NCBI GenBank assembly: GCA_947631275.1
Contig: CANRKR010000010.1
Coordinates: 1 to 44,449 of the forward strand
Reading direction: 5' to 3'
Length of the DNA stretch: 44,449 nucleotides
Source: an uncultured Akkermansia sp.
GTDB lineage: Bacteria; Verrucomicrobiota; Verrucomicrobiia; Verrucomicrobiales; Akkermansiaceae
Both the position numbers and the translations under genes were made by a program. Position 1 is the first letter of the stretch; every line of letters starts with the position of its first letter. The notes beneath the pieces are model-generated. The model did not search any database. It was not told the origin of the DNA and worked only from the letters and a program-made list of their open reading frames with translations. Of this stretch, positions 33,525 through 41,817 are shown piece after piece.

Positions 33525-33647
33525 TTACGTAAAGACGAGACAGCGTACGAATCGCGCAACTTCGCGCCAATACTGTAACTTTGCACGCCAGCAGGTGAAT
33601 TTCCTACGCCGCGCTTCATACCTCGTCCTTCGCGCTTGTGATTGTCG

Positions 33648-33676
33648 TTGCCAAAAGGGGAGGAATGTGGTAGAGT
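33648..33676 (+). promoter_or_regulatory. Promoter of the ilvH-fabD-PBP operon
   Basis: TTGCCA (33648-33653), 17 bp, TAGAGT (33671-33676), nine bases to the ATG at 33686. A GAGGG just before the start could act as a weak Shine-Dalgarno if transcription began farther upstream. Confidence 0.6.
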
Positions 33677-33685
33677 GAGGGCGTT

Positions 33686-34189
33686 ATGGATCGAGAGAAT
33701 CAGGAAACAGGGCATACACACACGATATCGGTGCTGGTGGAGAACAAATTCGGGGTGCTATCGCGGGTGGCGGGTTTGTTTTCAGGACGGGGCTACAACA
33801 TCCATTCGCTGAACGTGGCTCCATGTGAGAATCCGCGTTTTTCAAGGATGAGCATCGATGTGAACGAGCACAGTGAAAAGCTGGATCAGGTCATCAAACA
33901 GCTTTCAAAACTGGTGAACGTGGTGGAGGTGATCGATTTTCGCGAGCAGCCGACGATATATCGCGAGATCGTTCTGATGCGGGTGATGTTCGGCACGAAG
34001 AGGCAGGAAATATTGGAGCTGTGCAACATATTTGGCGCAAAAGTATTAGATGCAACGCGGGATGCGATGACGATTGAGATTTCCGGCGGTGAATTCCGAT
34101 TGAAGAGATTTTTGAATCTGATGCAGGATTACGATGTGCAGATGATGCAGAGATCCGGCAAGATCGCGGTGGTGAAACCGAAGGACTGA
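33686..34189 (+). CDS. ilvH: Acetolactate synthase small (regulatory) subunit
   Basis: 167 residues, typical for IlvH/IlvN. An N-terminal ACT domain is plain (HTISVLVENKFGVLSRVAGL, then the FSGRGYNI valine-binding loop), followed by the C-terminal domain that contacts the catalytic subunit. It confers valine feedback on acetolactate synthase in branched-chain amino acid synthesis. The catalytic gene ilvB is not adjacent, which is unusual. Next is fabD, 16 bases away. Confidence 0.93.
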   Translation: MDRENQETGHTHTISVLVENKFGVLSRVAGLFSGRGYNIHSLNVAPCENPRFSRMSIDVNEHSEKLDQVIKQLSKLVNVVEVIDFREQPTIYREIVLMRVMFGTKRQEILELCNIFGAKVLDATRDAMTIEISGGEFRLKRFLNLMQDYDVQMMQRSGKIAVVKPKD

Positions 34190-34205
34190 ACCAAAAAACT
34201 GAACA

Positions 34206-35132
34206 ATGAAAGCAGTACTGATATTTCCCGGACAGGGCGCGCAGAAGGTGGGGATGGGGAAGGATCTGATGGAGGCATCGGCAACGGCGCGCGAGATGAT
34301 GCAAACGGCGGATGAAGCGCTGGGGTTCTCGCTGACGAACATTATGTTCAACGGACCGGATGAGCAACTGACGCGCACCTGTTACTGCCAACCGGCGTTG
34401 TTTTTGCACGGTCTGGTGATTCACCGTTTGCTGCGTGAGAGGGTGCAGATTGAACCCGTGGCGGCAGCTGGGTTGAGCCTGGGGGAATTTACGGCTCATG
34501 CGGCGGTTGGGACGATGACGCTGGAAGACGGGCTGAAGCTCGTGCAGAAGCGCGGGGCGCTCATGGAGGAAGCGTGCGCCGCAGCGCCGGGTGCGATGGC
34601 GGCCCTCATCGGCGGCAGCGACGAAGCAGCGCAGGAACTCGCAGCGGCCTGCGGGGTGGACGTGGCGAATTACAACTGCCCGGGTCAGGTGGTCGTATCC
34701 GGCGTTGTGGAGGGGGTGGACCAGGTGGTGGCGCGCGCGAAGGAAGCGGGCTTCAAACTTGCGAAAAAACTCAATGTGGCAGGGGCGTACCACAGTCGAC
34801 TGATGCAGAGTGCTAAGGACAAACTCATCCCGGAACTTGCCGCAACGCCGATGCAGATGTCGAGTGTGCCGGTGTACAGCAATTTTGCGGCGCGGGCCGT
34901 GCAGAGTGTGCAGGATATCCGCGAGGTGCTGGCCTCCCAGGTGTGCAGTTCGGTGCGCTGGGCAGCCTGCATGAAGGAGCTTACCGATCGCGGGGAGCGG
35001 TTATTCATCGAGATGGGACCCGGCAAGACGCTTGCCGGTATGATGGCGCGCATTTGCAAGGAAGCGCGTGTGATTTCCATCGAGGACGCGGCATCGCTGG
35101 AACAGGCGGTGGCAGAGTTAAGCGCCGTGTGA
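34206..35132 (+). CDS. fabD: Malonyl-CoA:ACP transacylase
   Basis: 308 residues, normal length. IFPGQGAQ at the N-terminus, the nucleophile Ser91 in GLSLGE, and His196 (AYHSRLM) form the catalytic pair. It loads malonyl groups onto ACP for fatty acid synthesis. No other fab gene is next to it; it sits between ilvH and a class B PBP, linking lipid precursor supply to wall synthesis only by position. Confidence 0.94.
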   Translation: MKAVLIFPGQGAQKVGMGKDLMEASATAREMMQTADEALGFSLTNIMFNGPDEQLTRTCYCQPALFLHGLVIHRLLRERVQIEPVAAAGLSLGEFTAHAAVGTMTLEDGLKLVQKRGALMEEACAAAPGAMAALIGGSDEAAQELAAACGVDVANYNCPGQVVVSGVVEGVDQVVARAKEAGFKLAKKLNVAGAYHSRLMQSAKDKLIPELAATPMQMSSVPVYSNFAARAVQSVQDIREVLASQVCSSVRWAACMKELTDRGERLFIEMGPGKTLAGMMARICKEARVISIEDAASLEQAVAELSAV

Positions 35133-35192
35133 GTCCGTTCCTGCGCGCCGCGAAGAAGGTTCTTTGATCGGCTCTTTTCCTGTTTCACCACC

Positions 35193-37490
35193 ATGCAAGC
35201 GCGGGTCACAAGTTTTTGCTTTTCCCTGCTGCGGAGTGGGGTGATGCTGGCGATCCCGGCGCTTTGTGGCGCACAGGAGACAGTCTCCTCTGCACCGCCT
35301 CCGCCGACGGCGAATTTAAGCCTGCCGGATGACATGAGCGCGGTGCCGGTGGACGAGGAGGAGGATGTTGTGGAAACGGTGAAACTGGGCGGCGAGGATC
35401 GTGTGCCGGCTCAGCAGGAAGGGGTGCAGCAGCAGGACACCAGCACGCCGGAATGGGGGGATGGTCAATCGCCGATGAACGTGCCGCCCGTGCCGGGGAC
35501 GCAGATGGATGTGACCACCGCCCCGGACGGGGAGCAGGGAGCCGCGGCGATACCGACCACCCAGCAGACGAACAACGGCGAGGGTGAGAAGGATCCCTCG
35601 CGCGTGGCATACTCGACGACCCGTAAGAACGCTCGCACGATGTCGCTGGCCATCCCGGCGCCGCGGGGGATGATCACAGACCGAGAAGGGAACATCTACG
35701 CGTGCTCAGAGGTAGCATGGCAGCCGGCCATTGATTACCGCACGCTCATCAACGCGGAGGAGAAGGAAATCGTGCGCGTGGGACGGGAGGTCATGAAGAA
35801 GTTTGAAGAGGCGGGATTTAAGGTGAGCGAGAAGACGGATGAACAGCTGCTGAGCCACTACAAAGATCGCCGCTGGCTGGCGCTGCCGATCGGTCCCCCC
35901 GTGCGGGAGGAAAAGCTTACGGAGGGGCTTCGCAAGAAAGTGGAAAAAATTGAGCACGGGCGACTCATGAGCTTGTACCTGCGGGTATATCCGGCAAAAG
36001 AAAGCGCCTGCCATATTCTGGGCTACACGGGATCCCCGGCCAAACTGCCCACCGGACCCATCAACCACAACGACCCTATTTTCGAGCGACGGGAAGGACG
36101 CTTCGGGCTGGAAAAAATCTTCAATCAGCAGCTCAGTGGGCGACCAGGCCTCTGGCGGTTGATGTTCGATGAGCAAGGCAACAAAATGCTCGATGAGTTG
36201 CAGGTGCATCCATCCCCCGGGCATACCCTGGTCACCACGTTGAACATGAAGTGGCAGAAAGCTGCGGAAAAGACGCTGCGCGAAAACACGCTGGGTCGTG
36301 GGGCTTTTGTGATGGTAGATGTGCAGACGGGTGAGGTGCTGGTGCTGGCCTCGGTGCCGAATTACGATCCGAACGTTTTCATCCCGTCCATCTCGCAGAA
36401 GGACTACGACGCGCTGAGGATGGACAAGAGTACGCCGTTGGTGTCGCGCGCATTCGCGGGGGTGTACCCTCCGGCATCGACCTTCAAAACCATCACGGTG
36501 GCAGCAGCGCTGCGCTACCGCGTGATCAACGAGCACACGGTGATCCACTGCCCGCAGAGCATCATGATCGGCAACCACCGCTTCCGCAACCACAGCTCCT
36601 TTGCCGGCAATCTCAACTGCGTGGGAGCCATCGTGCTCTCCAACAACCCTTTCATGTACCAGGTGGCGGCCACGCGGGAGCCGCGCATCGGCGCCGCACG
36701 CCTCTGCGAGACCGCCCGACGCTTCGGCTACGGCAGTACATCCGGACTCCCTCTGGCGGATAAGGCGGGAAATGTGCCGGATGACGCCTGGATGTACCGC
36801 AACTACGGGCGCGGGTTTATGGCAGGGGATGCGGCGAATATGGCAATCGGCCAGGGAGCTCTTCTGGCGACGCCGCTGCAGGTGGCGCATGCGATTTCCG
36901 GCATCGCTAACGGCTCCTACCTGCCCAAGCTGCAACTCATCCGCCAGGTGCTGGATCCGGAGGGGAATGTGGTGTACCAATTCACGCCGGCGGTGCAGAA
37001 CAATCTCACGGACATGTCTGCTGCACTCGCCGTGGTGCGCAAGGGGATGCGGGCAGTGGTGGACGGCGGAACCGGACGCCGCGCGGCCCTCAGCTGGATA
37101 TCCAGCGCCGGCAAAACGGGAACGGCGCAATGGGGACGCCCGTCGGATGATTGCCGACTCGCCTGGTTCGCTGGATTTCTGCCGGCGGATAAGCCGCGCT
37201 ATGCCTACGCCGCGCTTTACGAAGGAAGGCCGCACCAGAGGATCTCCGGAGGACACATGGCGGCGGCCATTGTGCGCAATTTTTTCAACGAGATCCGCCC
37301 GAGTCTTGAGGAGGAGCTGAAGCAGGAAGCGCAAAAGGTCAATCTCACAGAAAAAGAGGACGATCTCTCTGCAGACGATGAGGCCGAGGCAGAGCAGGAA
37401 GCCGTGCGCATTGAAGCCGAAAAGCGCGAGGAAGAAGTTCGCCGACGCCACAGTCAATCCGGCTGGGATGACGGGAGAGACAGACACTGA
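35193..37490 (+). CDS. Class B penicillin-binding protein (PBP2/MrdA-like) with a signal-peptide-like N-terminus
   Basis: 765 residues. The transpeptidase motifs are intact: S429-T-F-K432, S483-N-N485, K641-T-G643. PAPRGMITDREG marks the start of the pedestal domain. The N-terminus is odd: about 27 residues resembling a signal peptide (weakly hydrophobic, ending A-L-C-G-A before QE), then a long Pro/Gln/acidic-rich linker up to about residue 145. Usual PBP2 proteins have a firm membrane anchor there. The C-terminal tail is highly charged with many Glu and Arg. It probably crosslinks side-wall peptidoglycan with a RodA encoded elsewhere. It is 60 bases after fabD. Confidence 0.85.
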   Translation: MQARVTSFCFSLLRSGVMLAIPALCGAQETVSSAPPPPTANLSLPDDMSAVPVDEEEDVVETVKLGGEDRVPAQQEGVQQQDTSTPEWGDGQSPMNVPPVPGTQMDVTTAPDGEQGAAAIPTTQQTNNGEGEKDPSRVAYSTTRKNARTMSLAIPAPRGMITDREGNIYACSEVAWQPAIDYRTLINAEEKEIVRVGREVMKKFEEAGFKVSEKTDEQLLSHYKDRRWLALPIGPPVREEKLTEGLRKKVEKIEHGRLMSLYLRVYPAKESACHILGYTGSPAKLPTGPINHNDPIFERREGRFGLEKIFNQQLSGRPGLWRLMFDEQGNKMLDELQVHPSPGHTLVTTLNMKWQKAAEKTLRENTLGRGAFVMVDVQTGEVLVLASVPNYDPNVFIPSISQKDYDALRMDKSTPLVSRAFAGVYPPASTFKTITVAAALRYRVINEHTVIHCPQSIMIGNHRFRNHSSFAGNLNCVGAIVLSNNPFMYQVAATREPRIGAARLCETARRFGYGSTSGLPLADKAGNVPDDAWMYRNYGRGFMAGDAANMAIGQGALLATPLQVAHAISGIANGSYLPKLQLIRQVLDPEGNVVYQFTPAVQNNLTDMSAALAVVRKGMRAVVDGGTGRRAALSWISSAGKTGTAQWGRPSDDCRLAWFAGFLPADKPRYAYAALYEGRPHQRISGGHMAAAIVRNFFNEIRPSLEEELKQEAQKVNLTEKEDDLSADDEAEAEQEAVRIEAEKREEEVRRRHSQSGWDDGRDRH

Positions 37491-37591
37491 GGAAATACCA
37501 GGCAAAAAATTCGGTGAGCGGAGCAGTTGCCGAATTTCCGTCCGTGCTTCGTTTGTGGCATCACGCCACGTGAAGCGCACACGCTTTAGTC

Positions 37592-37620
37592 TTGAATGAA
37601 AGGATTCCCTGGGCTACCAT
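37592..37620 (+). promoter_or_regulatory. Promoter of the M23 peptidase operon
   Basis: TTGAAT (37592-37597), 17 bp, TACCAT (37615-37620), ten bases, ATG at 37631. An ATG at 37619 overlaps the -10 and is therefore unlikely as a start. An inverted repeat AAATTCGG / CCGAATTT (37507-37514 / 37530-37537) without a T-run lies just upstream. Confidence 0.6.
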
Positions 37621-37630
37621 GAGACCCGTC

Positions 37631-38413
37631 ATGGCGCCGTTCCGTAAAATGACCCCGATGCGCAAACTCTTCTACTTCCTTTTGGTGGCGGGATTTGTCA
37701 CGGCGGGACTGTATTTTTATCCGACGGCAAGGACGGCAGCAGGGACATCGGCGCAGAAAGGAGTATTCAAACGCTCGCCGCAGCAGCCGCTGCTCGATGG
37801 GTTGATTCTCCTGCGGGCGAAAGAACTTGTGGAAGCGCCGGTGGTGGATGGTTTTCAGTGGCCCTGCGGGGCGCCGAATGGGGCGATGTTTTACGATGCG
37901 CAACCCTTTGGCGCCATGAACCCCAAACGCCACGGATACCACACGGGCGAGGATCTCAACGGCATCGGCGGGCAAAACACCGACCTCGGACTGCCGGTGT
38001 ATGCTGCGGCGCGCGGACTGGTCGTCTACAGCGGAGAACCCTCGCCGGAATGGGGGAATGTCGTGGTTCTCGCGCATAAGATGCCGGATGGTACCATCAT
38101 GCAGACGCTCTATGCCCACTTGCAGGATCGGGAAGCGCGTGTGGGGCAGCATGTCTGCCGCGGGCAGAAAATCGGCAGCATCGGCACGGCTGGCGGACGC
38201 TACGCCGCGCACCTGCATTTTGAGGCAATCCCGTCCCTTTGCATAGAGGCCGGCATGCCGGGCTATCACCCCAGGGGAGTCATGAACCGCATCGACCCCG
38301 CAGAACTCATCCGGCAGCACCCCGCGCCGCCCATACCGGATCCCTACCTCGAAATCAGACGCCTGCGTTTTCGCGAAGCCGCCCAGCAGCAGCAAACCGG
38401 CTCCTCTTCCTGA
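37631..38413 (+). CDS. M23 (LytM-type) peptidoglycan endopeptidase, membrane-anchored
   Basis: 260 residues from the promoter-supported ATG. A basic head and one transmembrane helix (about 11-30) anchor it. The LytM domain has its full zinc site: H104-x3-D108 (YHTGEDLN) and H194-L-H196 (AHLHFE). It should be an active endopeptidase that cuts peptide crosslinks and allows wall growth. It is followed after 20 bases by an OmpA-like protein, so both probably act at the wall. A small change in start (37619 or 37658) cannot be excluded. Confidence 0.87.
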   Translation: MAPFRKMTPMRKLFYFLLVAGFVTAGLYFYPTARTAAGTSAQKGVFKRSPQQPLLDGLILLRAKELVEAPVVDGFQWPCGAPNGAMFYDAQPFGAMNPKRHGYHTGEDLNGIGGQNTDLGLPVYAAARGLVVYSGEPSPEWGNVVVLAHKMPDGTIMQTLYAHLQDREARVGQHVCRGQKIGSIGTAGGRYAAHLHFEAIPSLCIEAGMPGYHPRGVMNRIDPAELIRQHPAPPIPDPYLEIRRLRFREAAQQQQTGSSS

Positions 38414-38433
38414 AATTCATTTCCTCTCCTCCC

Positions 38434-39795
38434 ATGCACAGCAATCGCATCATCGCCCTGCTCTTCATCGCCATCCTGCTTGTCGCGGGAATCACCGGAC
38501 TTTACCGCGGCGCCAGAGAGAAAACGCCTCCGACCGCGCCGACGGTGACTGCCCCCCCTCCTGAGGAGACCTTGCAGCAGCAAACTCCCGCCACGCACAC
38601 CCAGCAGCCTTCCTCGGTCGAGCCGGCAGATGCCGCGCCCGCCTCCACGACCGGTCCGACTCCCGGGGCTTCTGTTGCCCGGGGGACTTCGCAGCCGCGC
38701 CCTCATTCGCCGGAAGCCGCCGCAGCCCAGCGCGTGGCTCAGGCGTTGCAGCTGCCGGAGGAGCAGCGCAAAGCCGAGCTGCAAAAGCTTGTGCAGGAAG
38801 GAACGCTCTCCCGGGAAGCCGCTGATCAGCTCGACGCCTGGCAGGGCAGCGGAAAGGAGTCTGGTGTGGCAGTGGAAGAGGTCGGCACCGCCCCGGTAAG
38901 CGAGGACGGCAGCAAGCAGACCCGCTACCGTCTCACTTCGCCCGAGGCGCAGAAAAGCGTCCTCCTCACCGTATCCACTCCGGCTCAGGGCGGCGCCCCC
39001 GGCGTGCGGCACGTGCAGCAGGCGCCGGCGGACAAAACGCAGACCGATGCGCAGAGCGATGCCATCAGCGTGGTGGAGGCTCTCGTGGAATCCCTGCGCA
39101 GGGGAGATATGGCAACCGCGCGCCGTCTCACTGCCGGTGGCGAAGTATCGGATGCCACCCTGGCCGGGCTGTGCATCATGTTTGAGGACGGTGATTTCAA
39201 CCTGCGCAAGCAGCTGCCCATGCGCAATATGTTCAGCAACGAACAGAACAGCGGCTTCCTCGTGTACCTCTCCCCGCAGGATGGAAAAGGACGCACGCGG
39301 CACATAGGCGTGGAACTCGCGCGCGACGAGGTTCGCGGATGGGTGGTGCGCGCCGTTGCGCCGGATGATCTGCTGAACCGCTATGAGGAGAGCGGCGCGG
39401 CGGAGAGCGGAGTCTTCTTTCCCCTCGTGAAAAACCCGCACGGCGGAGACTCGCTCGTTCTCTACTTCGGGTTCGATGACGCCAACCTCAGCCCCCGCTC
39501 CGAGCGTCAGCTCAAGATCGTGGCAGAGACCCTGCTCACCGGCAAGGGACAAATCACCATCTCCGGGCACACGGATGATGTCGGCTCGGCGGACTACAAC
39601 CGCGACCTCTCCGCCCGCCGTGCCGAGGCCGTTCGCGCCGCCCTGGTGGCGTACGGCGTGGCGTCGGAGCGCATTGTCACCCACGCGATGGGCAAATCCC
39701 AACCGCGGCGTTATTTCCGCACGGACGACACACGGGAAACCATCCGCACCATTCGCAGTGAAAACCGCCGTGCCGAGATTTACCTCGACTTCTGA
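38434..39795 (+). CDS. OmpA-family peptidoglycan-binding protein, membrane-anchored
   Basis: 453 residues from the ATG at 38434; earlier starts in the same frame fall inside the M23 gene. An uncleaved N-terminal helix (about 5-23), a Pro/Thr/Gln-rich linker, a middle region of unknown fold, and a C-terminal OmpA domain (about 345-453) are seen. The OmpA motif ISGHTDDVGSADYN, with the following RR and RAEIYLDF, binds the DAP residue of peptidoglycan through Asp and Arg. An inner-membrane anchor rather than a barrel resembles MotB or other tethers; no MotA is present. Its partner is likely the M23 enzyme. Confidence 0.82.
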   Translation: MHSNRIIALLFIAILLVAGITGLYRGAREKTPPTAPTVTAPPPEETLQQQTPATHTQQPSSVEPADAAPASTTGPTPGASVARGTSQPRPHSPEAAAAQRVAQALQLPEEQRKAELQKLVQEGTLSREAADQLDAWQGSGKESGVAVEEVGTAPVSEDGSKQTRYRLTSPEAQKSVLLTVSTPAQGGAPGVRHVQQAPADKTQTDAQSDAISVVEALVESLRRGDMATARRLTAGGEVSDATLAGLCIMFEDGDFNLRKQLPMRNMFSNEQNSGFLVYLSPQDGKGRTRHIGVELARDEVRGWVVRAVAPDDLLNRYEESGAAESGVFFPLVKNPHGGDSLVLYFGFDDANLSPRSERQLKIVAETLLTGKGQITISGHTDDVGSADYNRDLSARRAEAVRAALVAYGVASERIVTHAMGKSQPRRYFRTDDTRETIRTIRSENRRAEIYLDF

Positions 39796-39807
39796 GAATA
39801 GACCGCT

Positions 39808-41805
39808 GTGCCCCCTCTCTCTCCAGGATCTTCCTCGCCGCCGAACTTCGCCGCCGAGCTGAATGAGCAGCAGCTCGCCGCCGTGAGCACGGGGGCGCGC
39901 CATGCGCTCGTCATCGCCGGGGCAGGGAGCGGCAAGACGCGCACCCTCACCTACCGCGTGGCGTGGCTGCTCAGACGGGGCGTGCCGGGCTGGCGCATTC
40001 TGTTGCTCACCTTCACAAACAAGGCCGCGCGGGAGATGCTGGAGCGCGTGCAGTCCCTCGTGGGGGAAGAGGCGAGGCACATCATGGGCGGCACCTTCCA
40101 CTCCGTGGCCAATCGCATCCTGCGGCGTCATGCCGAGCTCATCGGTTTCCGATCCGGCTTCTCCATCCTCGACACGGATGACCAGAAGAGTCTCATGCGC
40201 AGTATCGTCAAGCAGCATGTCGGCAAGCGGAGCAAGACCGATCCCTTCCCGAAGGCGGATTCCCTGCTCTCCCTGCACAGTCTCGCCACCAACACCGGGC
40301 GCGCCCTGCACGATGTCCTCCTGCAGGAGAGTCCGCAGAACCGTCGCCATGAAGAGACCCTCCAGAAAATCTTTACGGATTACGCGCAGAGGAAACGGGA
40401 TGCCAACGCGATGGATTTCGATGATCTGCTGGTGAATCTGCAGAGACTGCTGGAGGAGCATGAGGAGGTGCGCCTCATGATGCAGGAGCGCTTCCTGCAT
40501 GTGCTGGTGGATGAGTACCAGGATACGAACCCGCTGCAGGATCGGCTCATTTCCCTGTTATGCGGCGGATCTCGCACGAGCCTCATGGTGGTGGGGGATG
40601 ATGCGCAGAGCATCTATTCCTGGCGCGGGGCGCGCGTGGAGCATATCCTCGAATTCCCGGATCGCTTCCCCGACACCGTGCTCTACAAGATTGAGACGAA
40701 CTACCGGAGTGTCGCGCCCATCCTCGCCATCTCCGACGCCGCTATCGCGCAGAATGAGCATCGATTTTCCAAAACTCTGCGCCCCGCGCGGCGGGAGGAG
40801 GCGCGTCTCCCCCTCGTCGTGCCCGCGCCGGATAATCGGACAGAGGCGCAATATGTCGCCCTCTCCATCGAGAAGCTCATCGCCTCCGGCATGCGCCCCT
40901 GCGACATCGCCGTACTCTACCGCGCGCACTTCCACAGCCTCGACACGCAGATCGAGCTCACCCGCCGCCATATCCCGTACCGCATCACCAGCGGGCTGCG
41001 TTTCTTCGAGCAGGCGCACATCAAGGATGCCGTGGCCTACCTGCGCCTGCTGAGCAACCCTGCCGATGAGTCGTCCTTCCTGCGGATGGTCGCCAGGCTG
41101 CCGCGTGTGGGGGATGCAAGCGCCGCCAGACTGCTGCAGGCCTGGAGAACCGCCTGGTTGGCGTACGCCGCCGGGCACGCGGATTATTCTTCCGCCCCCA
41201 TCCCCTTCTCTGAAATCATGAGCGCGGTGCATCCGCCCGCGGCGGCGAAACCGCAATGGGACTCCTTCCTCGCGACTCTGGAGAGCTTGCGCCCTGCGGA
41301 TCACGAGCTGTCGCCCTCCGAGATGATCGTGCGCGTGACCGGGGATCTGGAGCCTTTCCTTGCTGCTCAGTATGAGAATGCCGAGGATCGCATTCAGGAT
41401 CTCGAGCAGCTTGCGCGTTCCATGGAGGACGTGCCGGATCTCGATGACTTCCTTTCGCGCGTCGCCCTGCTCAGTGAAACCGACCGCGCCGCCGGTGCCA
41501 CCGACGGCGAAAACTGCGTCACCCTGAGCACCATCCACCAAGCCAAGGGGCTGGAGTGGCGCGCCGTTTTCCTCATTTTCCTCGGCGAGGGGCTTTTCCC
41601 GCACCACCGCAGCATTGCCGGCGGCGACCCCCGCGAGATGGAGGAAGAGACGCGCCTCTTCTACGTCGCGCTCACCCGGGCGCAGGATCTCCTCTTCCTG
41701 AGCTACCCGCGCTACAACGGACACAGCTACGACAGCCCCTACTGCCCTCCCTCGCGCTTCCTCACCTCCCTCCCCCCGGAGCTCTACGACGTCGGCGAAG
41801 CGTGA
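39808..41805 (+). CDS. UvrD/Rep/PcrA-family superfamily 1A DNA helicase
   Basis: 665 residues, starting at a GTG 12 bases after the OmpA-like gene. Motif I is A37-GAGSGKT44, motif II VDEYQDTN, motif III VGDDAQSIYSWRGA, with later TIHQAKGLEW and VALTRAQDLL. It unwinds DNA 3' to 5' in repair or replication restart. It is shorter than UvrD (about 720) and lacks the extended PcrA tail; which of Rep, UvrD or PcrA it replaces cannot be told. It converges with mpl. Confidence 0.92.
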   Translation: MPPLSPGSSSPPNFAAELNEQQLAAVSTGARHALVIAGAGSGKTRTLTYRVAWLLRRGVPGWRILLLTFTNKAAREMLERVQSLVGEEARHIMGGTFHSVANRILRRHAELIGFRSGFSILDTDDQKSLMRSIVKQHVGKRSKTDPFPKADSLLSLHSLATNTGRALHDVLLQESPQNRRHEETLQKIFTDYAQRKRDANAMDFDDLLVNLQRLLEEHEEVRLMMQERFLHVLVDEYQDTNPLQDRLISLLCGGSRTSLMVVGDDAQSIYSWRGARVEHILEFPDRFPDTVLYKIETNYRSVAPILAISDAAIAQNEHRFSKTLRPARREEARLPLVVPAPDNRTEAQYVALSIEKLIASGMRPCDIAVLYRAHFHSLDTQIELTRRHIPYRITSGLRFFEQAHIKDAVAYLRLLSNPADESSFLRMVARLPRVGDASAARLLQAWRTAWLAYAAGHADYSSAPIPFSEIMSAVHPPAAAKPQWDSFLATLESLRPADHELSPSEMIVRVTGDLEPFLAAQYENAEDRIQDLEQLARSMEDVPDLDDFLSRVALLSETDRAAGATDGENCVTLSTIHQAKGLEWRAVFLIFLGEGLFPHHRSIAGGDPREMEEETRLFYVALTRAQDLLFLSYPRYNGHSYDSPYCPPSRFLTSLPPELYDVGEA

Positions 41806-41817
41806 TTCTTCTGCGAT

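Noticed and set aside
35706..37580. A 624-codon open frame on the minus strand
   Set aside because: It is antisense to the class B PBP with intact STFK, SNN and KTG motifs. The translated peptide is His/Arg-rich without domain character.
38344..40500. A 718-codon open frame on the minus strand
   Set aside because: It lies antisense to the M23, OmpA-like and helicase genes, whose motifs are clear. Its peptide has no recognisable domain, and such long antisense frames arise from the codon bias of GC-rich genes.
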